DNA of 64,000 nt from positions 307,636-371,635 of the forward strand of contig CAJTDQ010000002.1 in assembly GCA_910574895.1 (NCBI GenBank), in the 5' to 3' direction. The stretch comes from Eubacteriaceae bacterium. Lineage in GTDB: Bacteria; Bacillota; Clostridia; Lachnospirales; Lachnospiraceae. Below, piece after piece: positions 19,423 through 26,117 of the stretch. The translations under genes and the position numbers were made by a program. The notes under the pieces are model-generated. The model had not been told where the DNA came from and ran no database searches. It was given only the letters and a program-made list of their open reading frames with translations. The first letter of the stretch is position 1. Each line of letters opens with the position of its first letter.

Positions 19423-19530
19423 AAGCACCTCCACTGTTTGTTGATTATTATTATACACAGTTTAGTGATTTTTTCAATGTGAAAGAGATTGGTTACCTTT
19501 CTGATATGAACAAGCAGACAATTAATTTCT

Positions 19531-20373
19531 TTAACCCCTTACCGTTTTGTATTCATTCTTATTTTTTTCTATCAAATATTGATATCTTCGCATTTGTTGA
19601 AATATAATTTCTTTAACACGGTCCTTTGTATCCTGATCATAAATTAATATACTGTCTACTATGTCTTCAACATCTTTTTTAGTAAAATAATATTTCAAAT
19701 TATCTCCATATAACAATTCTGATATTTCTAGTTGTTCTTCAAAGCTGTCACAAATACTTTTTGCTTTAACTTCATTTATCATTGATATTATTTCTCCATT
19801 AATTGGATAATCCATTACTGTATCTGATAACAAACCTGCTCCATTGTCAAATATTGGACAATAATTATATTGCCCCACTCCGTTCATTAACACAGCTATA
19901 TTATGCATATGTCGATCCTCATTTAGAAAAAATGCGTCTATTGTAAATAATTTATTAATGTATTTTCCAAATTCAGTAAGCCCTGTTATTTTTTCTATTT
20001 GGGTTACTAAAAATTCAAGTCTATTCCTATAATCTGAAATCTTATATATCGATTGATACAAACTTTCGTTATAAACCATCTTGAAAAGTCGCTCTAATGT
20101 TATTATCTGCCAATCATCTTTTATAAAACTTTTACTTTTTACCCCTTTATATATATTGCTTTTATATTTAATTTCTTCTAAATCATATAGTACAAATTCG
20201 TTTTCCTTTAGTGTCGAATATTGTAGCAAATGAGAGATTACATATTCAGCCAATCCTTCATACCCTGTATAATCGGCCTTGTACCATATATTGTCTTTCT
20301 GCCACTTAAGTTGGTTTCCTTTTGATGATTGACGTTCATTTTTCTTAATGTTTTGTTCAAATAGTTTTACCAT
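19531..20373 (-). CDS. HipA/CtkA-like serine-threonine kinase, probable toxin
   Basis: 280 aa. The start is the ATG at 20373, with GAGAGGTAATA overlapping the upstream stop codon, so translation is coupled. Kinase landmarks: QSSKGNQLKW (residues 15-24), like the serine-bearing P-loop of CtkA and HipT; a likely ATP lysine in WYKADY (Lys32); the catalytic loop NEDRHMHNIAVL (Asp153, Asn158); and the metal motif FDNGAGLL (Asp176). It is short for HipA because the HipA N-terminal subdomain is missing and appears to sit on the HTH protein before it, as in HipBST systems. The likely action is phosphorylation of a translation target such as an aminoacyl-tRNA synthetase (inference from family). Confidence 0.78.
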   Translation of the reverse strand: MVKLFEQNIKKNERQSSKGNQLKWQKDNIWYKADYTGYEGLAEYVISHLLQYSTLKENEFVLYDLEEIKYKSNIYKGVKSKSFIKDDWQIITLERLFKMVYNESLYQSIYKISDYRNRLEFLVTQIEKITGLTEFGKYINKLFTIDAFFLNEDRHMHNIAVLMNGVGQYNYCPIFDNGAGLLSDTVMDYPINGEIISMINEVKAKSICDSFEEQLEISELLYGDNLKYYFTKKDVEDIVDSILIYDQDTKDRVKEIIFQQMRRYQYLIEKNKNEYKTVRG

Positions 20374-20375
20374 TA

Positions 20376-20924
20376 TTACCTCTCAATTCGAATCCAAAAA
20401 TCGTCTTCTGCCATTTTTCCATTTGTTTTTTCAATAATCATAAATGGATCATAAAAGGGCAAATCCAAATCTTTTAATATTAATTTCAATTTATCTCGTG
20501 TTTCAGGAAATGTTCTGGACTTCAAAAAATCTATATACTCCTCATATGTTGGATTAAGTACATTTCCAAATGCTCTAAACATCACCTGTTTTGTATAATT
20601 GAAAATTTGGACTTGTCTGTTGTTATCATCAACATCGATAATTGTACATATTTTTTCCTTATACATATAGTATAATCTCAATGGAAACTTTTTAGGCGGA
20701 ATAAAAAAACTGTCAATATATTCCGGGTGTTCATCCAATATTTGCAAAAGCAATACAACTGGTCCTGTTATTTTGCTTTTACCTGTTTCCCATCTTTCAA
20801 TTGTTGGTTTTGACACCCCGATAAAACTAGCAAACTCTTTTTGTGTAAGATTTACTTTTTTTCTTACTCTTTTAACAACATCCGCTGTAATATAATCTAA
20901 AACTGCATATTTTTTATTTCCCAT
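20376..20924 (-). CDS. HTH antitoxin-like regulator with HipS-like C-terminal region
   Basis: 182 aa from ATG 20924, with AAGAGGTGAT before it; a GTG at 20933 lies inside that ribosome binding site and is rejected. Residues 10-65 form an XRE-type helix-turn-helix (LTQKEFASFIGVSKPTIERW). The rest is a small beta domain (LRLYYMYKEKICTIIDVDD) and a helical end with FPETRDKLKLIL and GKMAEDDFWIRI. I read this end as equivalent to the N-subdomain 1 of HipA, i.e. HipS; that is inference. It directly precedes the kinase gene and has operator-like palindromes upstream, so it probably represses its own operon. Confidence 0.75.
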   Translation of the reverse strand: MGNKKYAVLDYITADVVKRVRKKVNLTQKEFASFIGVSKPTIERWETGKSKITGPVVLLLQILDEHPEYIDSFFIPPKKFPLRLYYMYKEKICTIIDVDDNNRQVQIFNYTKQVMFRAFGNVLNPTYEEYIDFLKSRTFPETRDKLKLILKDLDLPFYDPFMIIEKTNGKMAEDDFWIRIER

Positions 20925-20947
20925 TATAATCACCTCTTTTTTATATT

Positions 20948-21003
20948 AAACCATTATTTTAATGGTTTGTAAAGGAGTATTTGTCATTAATTTAATGGTT
21001 TTT
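20948..21003. promoter_or_regulatory. Operator-like repeats before the HTH/kinase operon
   Basis: A perfect palindrome AAACCATTA-TTT-TAATGGTTT occupies 20948-20968. A weaker copy, CATTAATTTAATGG, lies at about 20984-20998, 36 bp further upstream. On the minus strand a possible promoter, TTTACA with TAATAT 19 bases later, overlaps the first repeat, as expected for an autorepressor site. Confidence 0.65.
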
Positions 21004-21066
21004 GATGCCAATTTTTATTATTTCCAATGTACTATTTCTTATTTTATGTAATTTTCAATTATTTAA

Positions 21067-21235
21067 AGCCATGCTGCAGTAATTGCGGTACACATTACTC
21101 AAAGCCATGCTACAGTTCGAATCCGCTTTGCTCCTTCTCACTGTACGGCGAACGCCGTATAAAAAGAAAGAAAAGATTACTTTTTTGTGAGCAAGCTCCC
21201 ACGAAGTAATCTTTTCTTTCTTTTTGCATGGCTTT
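21067..21235. repeat. Nested palindromic element downstream of tRNA-Lys
   Basis: AAAGCCATGC occurs at 21101-21110 and, less one base pair or so, at 21065-21074; its inverse GCATGGCTTT is at 21226-21235. Inside are a perfect stem TACGGCG/CGCCGTA (21144-21159) and a perfect 22 bp stem, arms near 21160-21181 and 21204-21225, rich in AAAGAAAAGATTACTT. Read from the minus strand, the long stem lies about 70 bases after tRNA-Lys and can act as its terminator. No gene is supported in 20925-21291. Confidence 0.75.
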
Positions 21236-21291
21236 TCGCTTAAACAAAAAGTACCAACCCAAACGATTTAACGTCCGAACCGGTACCCGCG

Positions 21292-21364
21292 TGCGCCTCC
21301 AGGGGCTCGAACCCTGCACACCCTGATTAAGAGTCAGGTGCTCTACCAAATGAGCTAGAGGCGC
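21292..21364 (-). tRNA. tRNA-Lys (anticodon CTT)
   Basis: 73 nt. The acceptor stem is GCGCCTC/GAGGCGC, the D arm GCTC-ATTTGGTA-GAGC, the anticodon stem CCTGA/TCAGG with loop CTCTTAA, and the T arm has TTCGAGC. CCA is not encoded. Confidence 0.95.
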
Positions 21365-21549
21365 GTTTATTAATAATTCTGTCGTTTAGCGACGAATGTT
21401 ATTATATAATAGTTTATCCAATTTTTCAAGAGATATTTTACTAATTTTTTCTTTTTTGCGAATTTTTGTGTTTTTCTGCAAAATATCGGAAAACTTTAAT
21501 GTTGAAAACATGAGACAATATTGAAAAACTCTTCCTATACAATAAAATA

Positions 21550-21596
21550 TTTCCGGAGTTTTAAAAATTATGTTATCTCTAAAACTCCGGAAACAG
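21550..21596 (-). terminator. Hairpin after the small membrane protein gene
   Basis: TTTCCGGAGTTTTA pairs with TAAAACTCCGGAAA across a 15 base loop. The T-run after it is weak (AAATATTTTATTG), so termination is likely but not certain. Confidence 0.65.
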
Positions 21597-21607
21597 TTTA
21601 TATATTT

Positions 21608-21724
21608 CTATTTATTTGTATCTTGGCTGTCTTCGTCTTCACCATGATTTATGTACCAAACACCAAAAGCACTGGCACATAACACAATCACTGCCAAAAT
21701 TACAACTGTAATTGTCTCTGCCAT
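21608..21724 (-). CDS. Small single-pass membrane protein (38 aa)
   Basis: A short reading frame, MAETITVVILAVIVLCASAF and on to an acidic tail with GEDEDSQDTNK, behind an excellent GGAGGAGAAGAAA ribosome binding site. One transmembrane helix (residues 4-24) is followed by a negatively charged end. I do not recognise it. It lies 27 bp after the exported protein gene in the same direction and before a hairpin, so the two are probably one transcript. Confidence 0.75.
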   Translation of the reverse strand: MAETITVVILAVIVLCASAFGVWYINHGEDEDSQDTNK

Positions 21725-21751
21725 TTTCTTCTCCTCCGTCTATATTTTTTA

Positions 21752-22255
21752 TCAAATCATATAAACAGAGCGTTTTTTCCCATCCTTTTCATGTATATAT
21801 CGAATAACAGCTTCATTATTATAAAGCCGTAAACGCTTTTGGGGATATAAATACCAAAAGAACTCTTCTGTATTCTTTGCATAATACGGACTTTGAATGA
21901 AAGACTCCATCGTCTTTTGACGTCCTTTGCCAACTGCCTTCACAGAAATTGGTGCAAAATTCCGGACTAAAATTTCTTCTGTACGTGCTTCCGGAGAAAA
22001 AACTCTCTCTTTCATGGAGAACAAAGTAGAAGATGATTTTCTGCTTTGTAAAAAGTTGTGAATCATCTTCTCGCTGTCGTATGTCCGATGCTCTATCCCT
22101 ATAGAGTTACCGGTTTGTTCTGCTGACTGCTCCTGATATTCTTCCATCAAAATAAAATCTGCCCGAATCTCTTCAAAGCACATTCCTGATAAAAGCATAC
22201 CCACTGCCAATAAAAGACAGATAAATTTTTTCCTGCTGCTAATCTGCATTACCAT
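21752..22255 (-). CDS. Exported protein of unknown function
   Basis: About 167 aa from ATG 22255 (GGGGAG four bases before; ATG 22249 fits as well). Basic residues SSRKK are followed by a hydrophobic core FICLLLAVGMLLSG and a possible cleavage region near MCFEEIRADF. The Cys is not in a good lipobox because Met precedes it. The mature part is charged and has no cysteines or repeats; it ends in RYIHEKDGKKRSVYMI. No family recognised. The 38 aa membrane protein gene follows closely. Confidence 0.7.
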   Translation of the reverse strand: MVMQISSRKKFICLLLAVGMLLSGMCFEEIRADFILMEEYQEQSAEQTGNSIGIEHRTYDSEKMIHNFLQSRKSSSTLFSMKERVFSPEARTEEILVRNFAPISVKAVGKGRQKTMESFIQSPYYAKNTEEFFWYLYPQKRLRLYNNEAVIRYIHEKDGKKRSVYMI

Positions 22256-22369
22256 GTAACTCCCCAATTTTATATGCCGATTATACCATATTTTTAGGAA
22301 ATCTACTATTGAATAATGACACTATCCAACATTTGCATAACTTAATTTTATCTTTTTGCCCTTTTTCCC

Positions 22370-22398
22370 TTGTACTTATTTTCTTTTGTACTTATACT
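22370..22398 (+). promoter_or_regulatory. Promoter for the AI-2E family permease
   Basis: TTGTAC (22370-22375), 17 bases, TATACT (22393-22398). Confidence 0.7.
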
Positions 22399-22440
22399 TA
22401 ATATATTACGATTAAATTCAGTATTAGGAGACCCACTATT

Positions 22441-23706
22441 ATGAATGATAACAAAAACAAATTTGAAGGGAACAGCAGATATTTTACAATCAGTATTTAC
22501 TGTATAGTTACTGTTCTTATTATGGCGATAATTGTACGATCAGTTTTCCTTTGGGAAGAAACATCTAATATATTAGGAAATCTCTTTTCGACATTATCAC
22601 CGTTTTTTATCGGTATACTCATTGCCTTTTTAATCAATCCTCTTGTTTCATGGATGCGGAAAACTGTATTTAACAAATGTCTGCATATCAAAAATGATGC
22701 TCTGAGCAGAATACTGGCTATACTATTTTCCTATATATTAGTTATTGGTGTTATAACTGTTGGAATGATGTATTTAATTCCTGAAATCATTCACAGCTTA
22801 ACACTTTTATTGGAGAAGATGCCTGATTGGGCAAAGTCCATTATGGATTTTATAAATAATTTATCCCAAAGATTTCCGGATGTAGATTTTAAATATATTC
22901 AAAAAACAATAATGAACACTGATTCCACATTGCAGGATACTTTAAATAAGGTAATCACCAGTCTTACAACAACGATTGTTGATACCGGTTTCAGTGTTTT
23001 AAAATTCATTTTTAACTTTATTGTTGCAATTATCGTTTCCTGTTATCTGATTATAGACAAGAAAATGCAGGCACGTGGTATCAAACGAGTAGTATTTGCT
23101 TTCTTTAAACCGGAACGTGCAAAAAAAATCTGGAATGTTGTGAAACGTTCTATTCGTATTTTTAGCAATTTCTTCGATGGGAAAATGATTGATTCCCTGA
23201 TAATAGGAATTCTTTGTTTTGTCAGTATGATGATTATTGGATTGTTTGGTATCAGTGGATTTACTGAATGTGCATTACTTATCAGCATTATTGTCTGTGT
23301 TACAAATATGATTCCATACTTTGGACCGTTTCTTGGTGGAATTCCTAGTGTATTACTGTTATGTATTTACTCTCTTCAAAGTGCTTTTGTACTAGGCGTA
23401 TTAATTATCGTTTTACAGCAGTTAGACGGAAATCTTATTGGTCCAAAGATTCTGGGAGATTCTACAGGACTTCGCCCGTTATGGATTATTTTTGCAATTA
23501 CTATTGGTGGCTGGCTTGCAGGAGTATTTGGTATGTTACTGGGAGTTCCGTGCGTAGCGGTAATAACAGGATTAATGGAAGAGACCGTAGATAGACGTCT
23601 AAAAGAAAAAGAAATCGACCTACCGGTCTTAAAGAATGAGAAGGTTCGAAAAAATAATAAACATTCGAAAATTTTTACAAATTTAAGAAATAGATTAAAG
23701 AAATAA
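22441..23706 (+). CDS. AI-2E family transporter (PerM/YdbI type)
   Basis: 421 aa integral membrane protein with eight or so helices. The family is recognised by the N-terminal LSPFFIGILIAFLINPLV, the soluble middle segment (about 110-185), and the C-terminal signature MIPYFGPFLGGIPSVLL followed by LQQLDGNLIGPKILGDSTG. Members export autoinducer-2 or act as Na+(Li+)/H+ antiporters; sequence does not tell which. TAGGAG precedes the ATG by ten bases. It is a single gene closed by a terminator. Confidence 0.92.
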   Translation: MNDNKNKFEGNSRYFTISIYCIVTVLIMAIIVRSVFLWEETSNILGNLFSTLSPFFIGILIAFLINPLVSWMRKTVFNKCLHIKNDALSRILAILFSYILVIGVITVGMMYLIPEIIHSLTLLLEKMPDWAKSIMDFINNLSQRFPDVDFKYIQKTIMNTDSTLQDTLNKVITSLTTTIVDTGFSVLKFIFNFIVAIIVSCYLIIDKKMQARGIKRVVFAFFKPERAKKIWNVVKRSIRIFSNFFDGKMIDSLIIGILCFVSMMIIGLFGISGFTECALLISIIVCVTNMIPYFGPFLGGIPSVLLLCIYSLQSAFVLGVLIIVLQQLDGNLIGPKILGDSTGLRPLWIIFAITIGGWLAGVFGMLLGVPCVAVITGLMEETVDRRLKEKEIDLPVLKNEKVRKNNKHSKIFTNLRNRLKK

Positions 23707-23713
23707 TAAATAG

Positions 23714-23757
23714 AAGAAGAGCCTGTAATTCCAGATGAAGTTACAGGCTCTTTTTTC
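23714..23757. terminator. Bidirectional terminator
   Basis: AGAGCCTGTAA and TTACAGGCTCT with an eight to ten base loop, A-rich before and T6 after, between convergent genes. Confidence 0.92.
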
Positions 23758-23760
23758 TAT

Positions 23761-24471
23761 TTATCTTTTTGCAATTAATTTATGTATTGGATTTCCCATA
23801 GCAGAAAATTTACTCTCATACTCCGTCATTACATTTCCTTCCATCAGTCTGTCGTCATTATGCAGATCCCATGTCTGTTCTGCCAATTGCCATCCTGCTT
23901 CAGGCACCTGCTCTAATGAAAACTGAAATAATAAATCATTGTCTGTTTTAAATTCTACAATCCCTTCTTTTTTCAAAACAACATCGTATCTATCAAAAAA
24001 TTGCTTTGAAGTCAGACGTCTTTTAGCATGTCTGTCCTTTGGCCATGGATCTGAAAAATTCAGATAAATTCTGTCTATCTCCCCATCCTCAAAAACATCG
24101 CAGATATATTCCGCTTCCATTCTTATAAATCTAAGATTTGGGACTTCCAATTCCTCACATTTTTCTACTGCCCTGATTAAGACACTGGAATACTTCTCTA
24201 TACCAATATAATTAATATCAGGATTCTGCTGCGCCAGCGTTGTAATAAATTTTCCTTTTCCCATTCCGATTTCTATTCTGATCGGATTTTCATTTCCAAA
24301 CTCTTCCTTCCATCTTCCTTTTAACTCTGTCGGTTCATTGACTGCCAACGGACTATCTGCAATTGCCTCTCTGGAACCAGGTACATTTCTAAGTCTCATA
24401 TTTCTTTCATATAATAGTTCTAAACCCCGGACATTCGCATCAGCTCGATTTTTGCCCAATAAATTTATCAC
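23761..24471 (-). CDS. trmB: tRNA (guanine-N7-)-methyltransferase
   Basis: 236 aa. It methylates G46 of tRNA using S-adenosylmethionine. The SAM loop is IRIEIGMGKGKF, and the substrate motifs YLNFSDPWPKDRHAKRRL and EFKTDNDLLFQF are intact. The GTG at 24471 has AAAGGA at good distance and gives a 29 residue leader. The family usually begins at MRLRNVPGS, which is ATG 24384 with a weaker signal, so the start is uncertain. It is a single gene after a bidirectional terminator. Confidence 0.93.
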   Translation of the reverse strand: MINLLGKNRADANVRGLELLYERNMRLRNVPGSREAIADSPLAVNEPTELKGRWKEEFGNENPIRIEIGMGKGKFITTLAQQNPDINYIGIEKYSSVLIRAVEKCEELEVPNLRFIRMEAEYICDVFEDGEIDRIYLNFSDPWPKDRHAKRRLTSKQFFDRYDVVLKKEGIVEFKTDNDLLFQFSLEQVPEAGWQLAEQTWDLHNDDRLMEGNVMTEYESKFSAMGNPIHKLIAKR

Positions 24472-24602
24472 TATTTTATCCTTTCTTATTTATTATACTT
24501 TAAAATAAAATGGCTTTTGTTGACTTTAATTCAGCTCATTTTATACAAACTTTATTTTCATTAGAATTTTAGTTTTAATTTATAAATTTTTCAAGTTTTT
24601 TG

Positions 24603-24630
24603 TTGTATTTTTTAAAAAAAGTAGTAAAAT
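24603..24630 (+). promoter_or_regulatory. Promoter of the A/V-ATPase operon
   Basis: TTGTAT (24603-24608), 16 bases, TAAAAT (24625-24630). It predicts an RNA start near 24637, about 98 bases before the first ATG. Confidence 0.55.
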
Positions 24631-24636
24631 ACATAA

Positions 24637-24734
24637 AAAAGTACCAAGGAGGGTACATTTGTACTCTTGCCTAAAATTTCGATGTCCCGGTAAGATACCG
24701 GGGCTTTTTATCTTTATCATCAAGGAGGCATACT
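24637..24734 (+). promoter_or_regulatory. Leader of the ATPase operon with alternative stems and a terminator-like hairpin
   Basis: GTACC (24641-24645) can pair with GGTAC in GGGTAC (24651-24656). The same GGGTAC can instead form an eight-pair stem GAGGGTAC/GTACTCTT (24649-24668). A strong stem then follows, GTCCCGGTA/TACCGGGGC with loop AGA (24684-24704), and TTTTT, which looks like an intrinsic terminator placed before the genes. This is the shape of a riboswitch or attenuator. I cannot assign it to a known class by eye. Confidence 0.65.
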
Positions 24735-25058
24735 ATGAGCCAAGATCTTAATAGCATTATTGACCAGCTTGCAGAAATAGATTCTGCATCTGCCAAAATT
24801 ATGCGGAAAACACAAGATGAAAAGACCAGATATGCTGAATACATTCAACAGCAGAAAATTGATTTTGATAAAAAACTAGAAGAGCAGGTAGATATCGAAA
24901 TTGCCCGGTTTGAAAAAGAACTGGCAACAGAGTGTGAACAGGAACTGGCAGACTTTCAGGAAGCATGTCAGCAAGATATTTCAAAACTCGACTCTTTTTA
25001 TCAGAAAAAAAGCAATTTGCTGGCTGAAGAAATTTTTAACAGGATAATAAAGGAGTAA
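24735..25058 (+). CDS. A/V-type ATPase peripheral stalk subunit (G/H type, NtpF-like)
   Basis: 107 aa, almost wholly a charged coiled coil from about residue 20 to 95. Such short helical proteins open A/V-ATPase operons and pair with subunit E to form the outer stalk that holds A3B3 still. The identification rests on position, length and heptad pattern, since the sequence is not conserved. AAGGAGG precedes the ATG; the next gene starts 3 bp after the stop. Confidence 0.8.
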   Translation: MSQDLNSIIDQLAEIDSASAKIMRKTQDEKTRYAEYIQQQKIDFDKKLEEQVDIEIARFEKELATECEQELADFQEACQQDISKLDSFYQKKSNLLAEEIFNRIIKE

Positions 25059-25061
25059 GCA

Positions 25062-26117
25062 ATGGGAAATGGAAGGCTTACCACTTACAGTGGCATGACT
25101 ACAAAAATCCGAGCCATGAAAAAGGGGCTGATTTCTCCGGAACAATATGAAGAAATCACAAGAATCACATCTGTAACTGACTTAATTAGTTATTTACAGA
25201 CCTTTCCTGCTTATTCAGAAGTTCTGTTAAATATGGATGCAGCTCAGGCACATCGTGGAGAAGTCGAAGGGCGGATGACCTTTTCCACCTACCGTGACTT
25301 TTCAAAAATATATCATTTTGCAGGCAGTTCTCAAAAACGTTATTTAGAATTTTACTTTATGAAATACGAGATTGCTACGATAAAAGCATGTATGCGCAAC
25401 ATTATGGACTGTCGTTCCACTACGATACCTATATTGGTAGATAAACATTTTAAGCGACACTCAAAGTTAGACATAGACAATTTAATTGCTTCCCATACAA
25501 TGGAAGATTTTATAGAGAATCTGAATGGCTCTGTTTATGAGAAGCCAATGCGGAAAATTATGGATTTAGACAATCCCCGTTTATTTGATTTTGAGATGTA
25601 TCTGGATTTGTTTTTTTTCAATTATATTTGGACTCATCAGGAACATTTTGTTCCCAAAGGTGAAAAAAAGTTTTTTACCAATTCGTTTGGTGCACAGGTC
25701 GATTTATTAAATATTTTGTGGATATATCGAATGAAACATTACTATACTGTTTCCTATTCACAAATCTATGCTTTTTTAATACCAATATATTATAATCTGG
25801 ATCGTTCTGCTATAAAAGCTTTTGTAGAATCCGAAAATGATGATGTATTTTTTACACTTCTTAACTCATGCTATTATGGAAGAGTTTATGGTTTTAATGA
25901 TGTAGACGATATGGAAACGCAGTTTGCCGGTATTCTACATGAAATATATACAAAGGACTTTAAAGAGTACCCTTACTCTTTAGCCTGCATTAATGCATAT
26001 CTGCATCTAAAGAGTCTAGAAGTGGCAAAAGTTGTTACTGCCATGGAATGTATCCGTTATGGGTATAAACCGGATGCCATTTCACACTATATTAATAGAA
26101 AGAAGGGGGTTTTGTAA
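25062..26117 (+). CDS. ntpC: A/V-type ATPase subunit C (AC39/V0d family)
   Basis: 351 aa. It caps the membrane ring and links it to the central shaft. The family features are the N-terminal YSGMTTKIRAMKKGLISPEQYEEI, repeated Asp-Leu helical units, and the segment INAYLHLKSLEVAKVVTAMECIRYG near the end. The stop codon shares one base with the ATG of subunit I. Starts after AAAGGAG. Confidence 0.93.
   Translation: MGNGRLTTYSGMTTKIRAMKKGLISPEQYEEITRITSVTDLISYLQTFPAYSEVLLNMDAAQAHRGEVEGRMTFSTYRDFSKIYHFAGSSQKRYLEFYFMKYEIATIKACMRNIMDCRSTTIPILVDKHFKRHSKLDIDNLIASHTMEDFIENLNGSVYEKPMRKIMDLDNPRLFDFEMYLDLFFFNYIWTHQEHFVPKGEKKFFTNSFGAQVDLLNILWIYRMKHYYTVSYSQIYAFLIPIYYNLDRSAIKAFVESENDDVFFTLLNSCYYGRVYGFNDVDDMETQFAGILHEIYTKDFKEYPYSLACINAYLHLKSLEVAKVVTAMECIRYGYKPDAISHYINRKKGVL

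Noticed and set aside
21110..21349. 79 codon frame on the minus strand
   Set aside because: It overlaps tRNA-Lys and the palindromic stem; its sequence is a read-through of structured RNA.
23735..23926. 63 codon plus-strand frame across the terminator and trmB end
   Set aside because: It lies antisense to trmB and begins inside a terminator hairpin region.
24637..24734. Naming the leader as a fluoride, preQ1 or sodium riboswitch
   Set aside because: None of the consensus features I can recall matched well enough; left unnamed.
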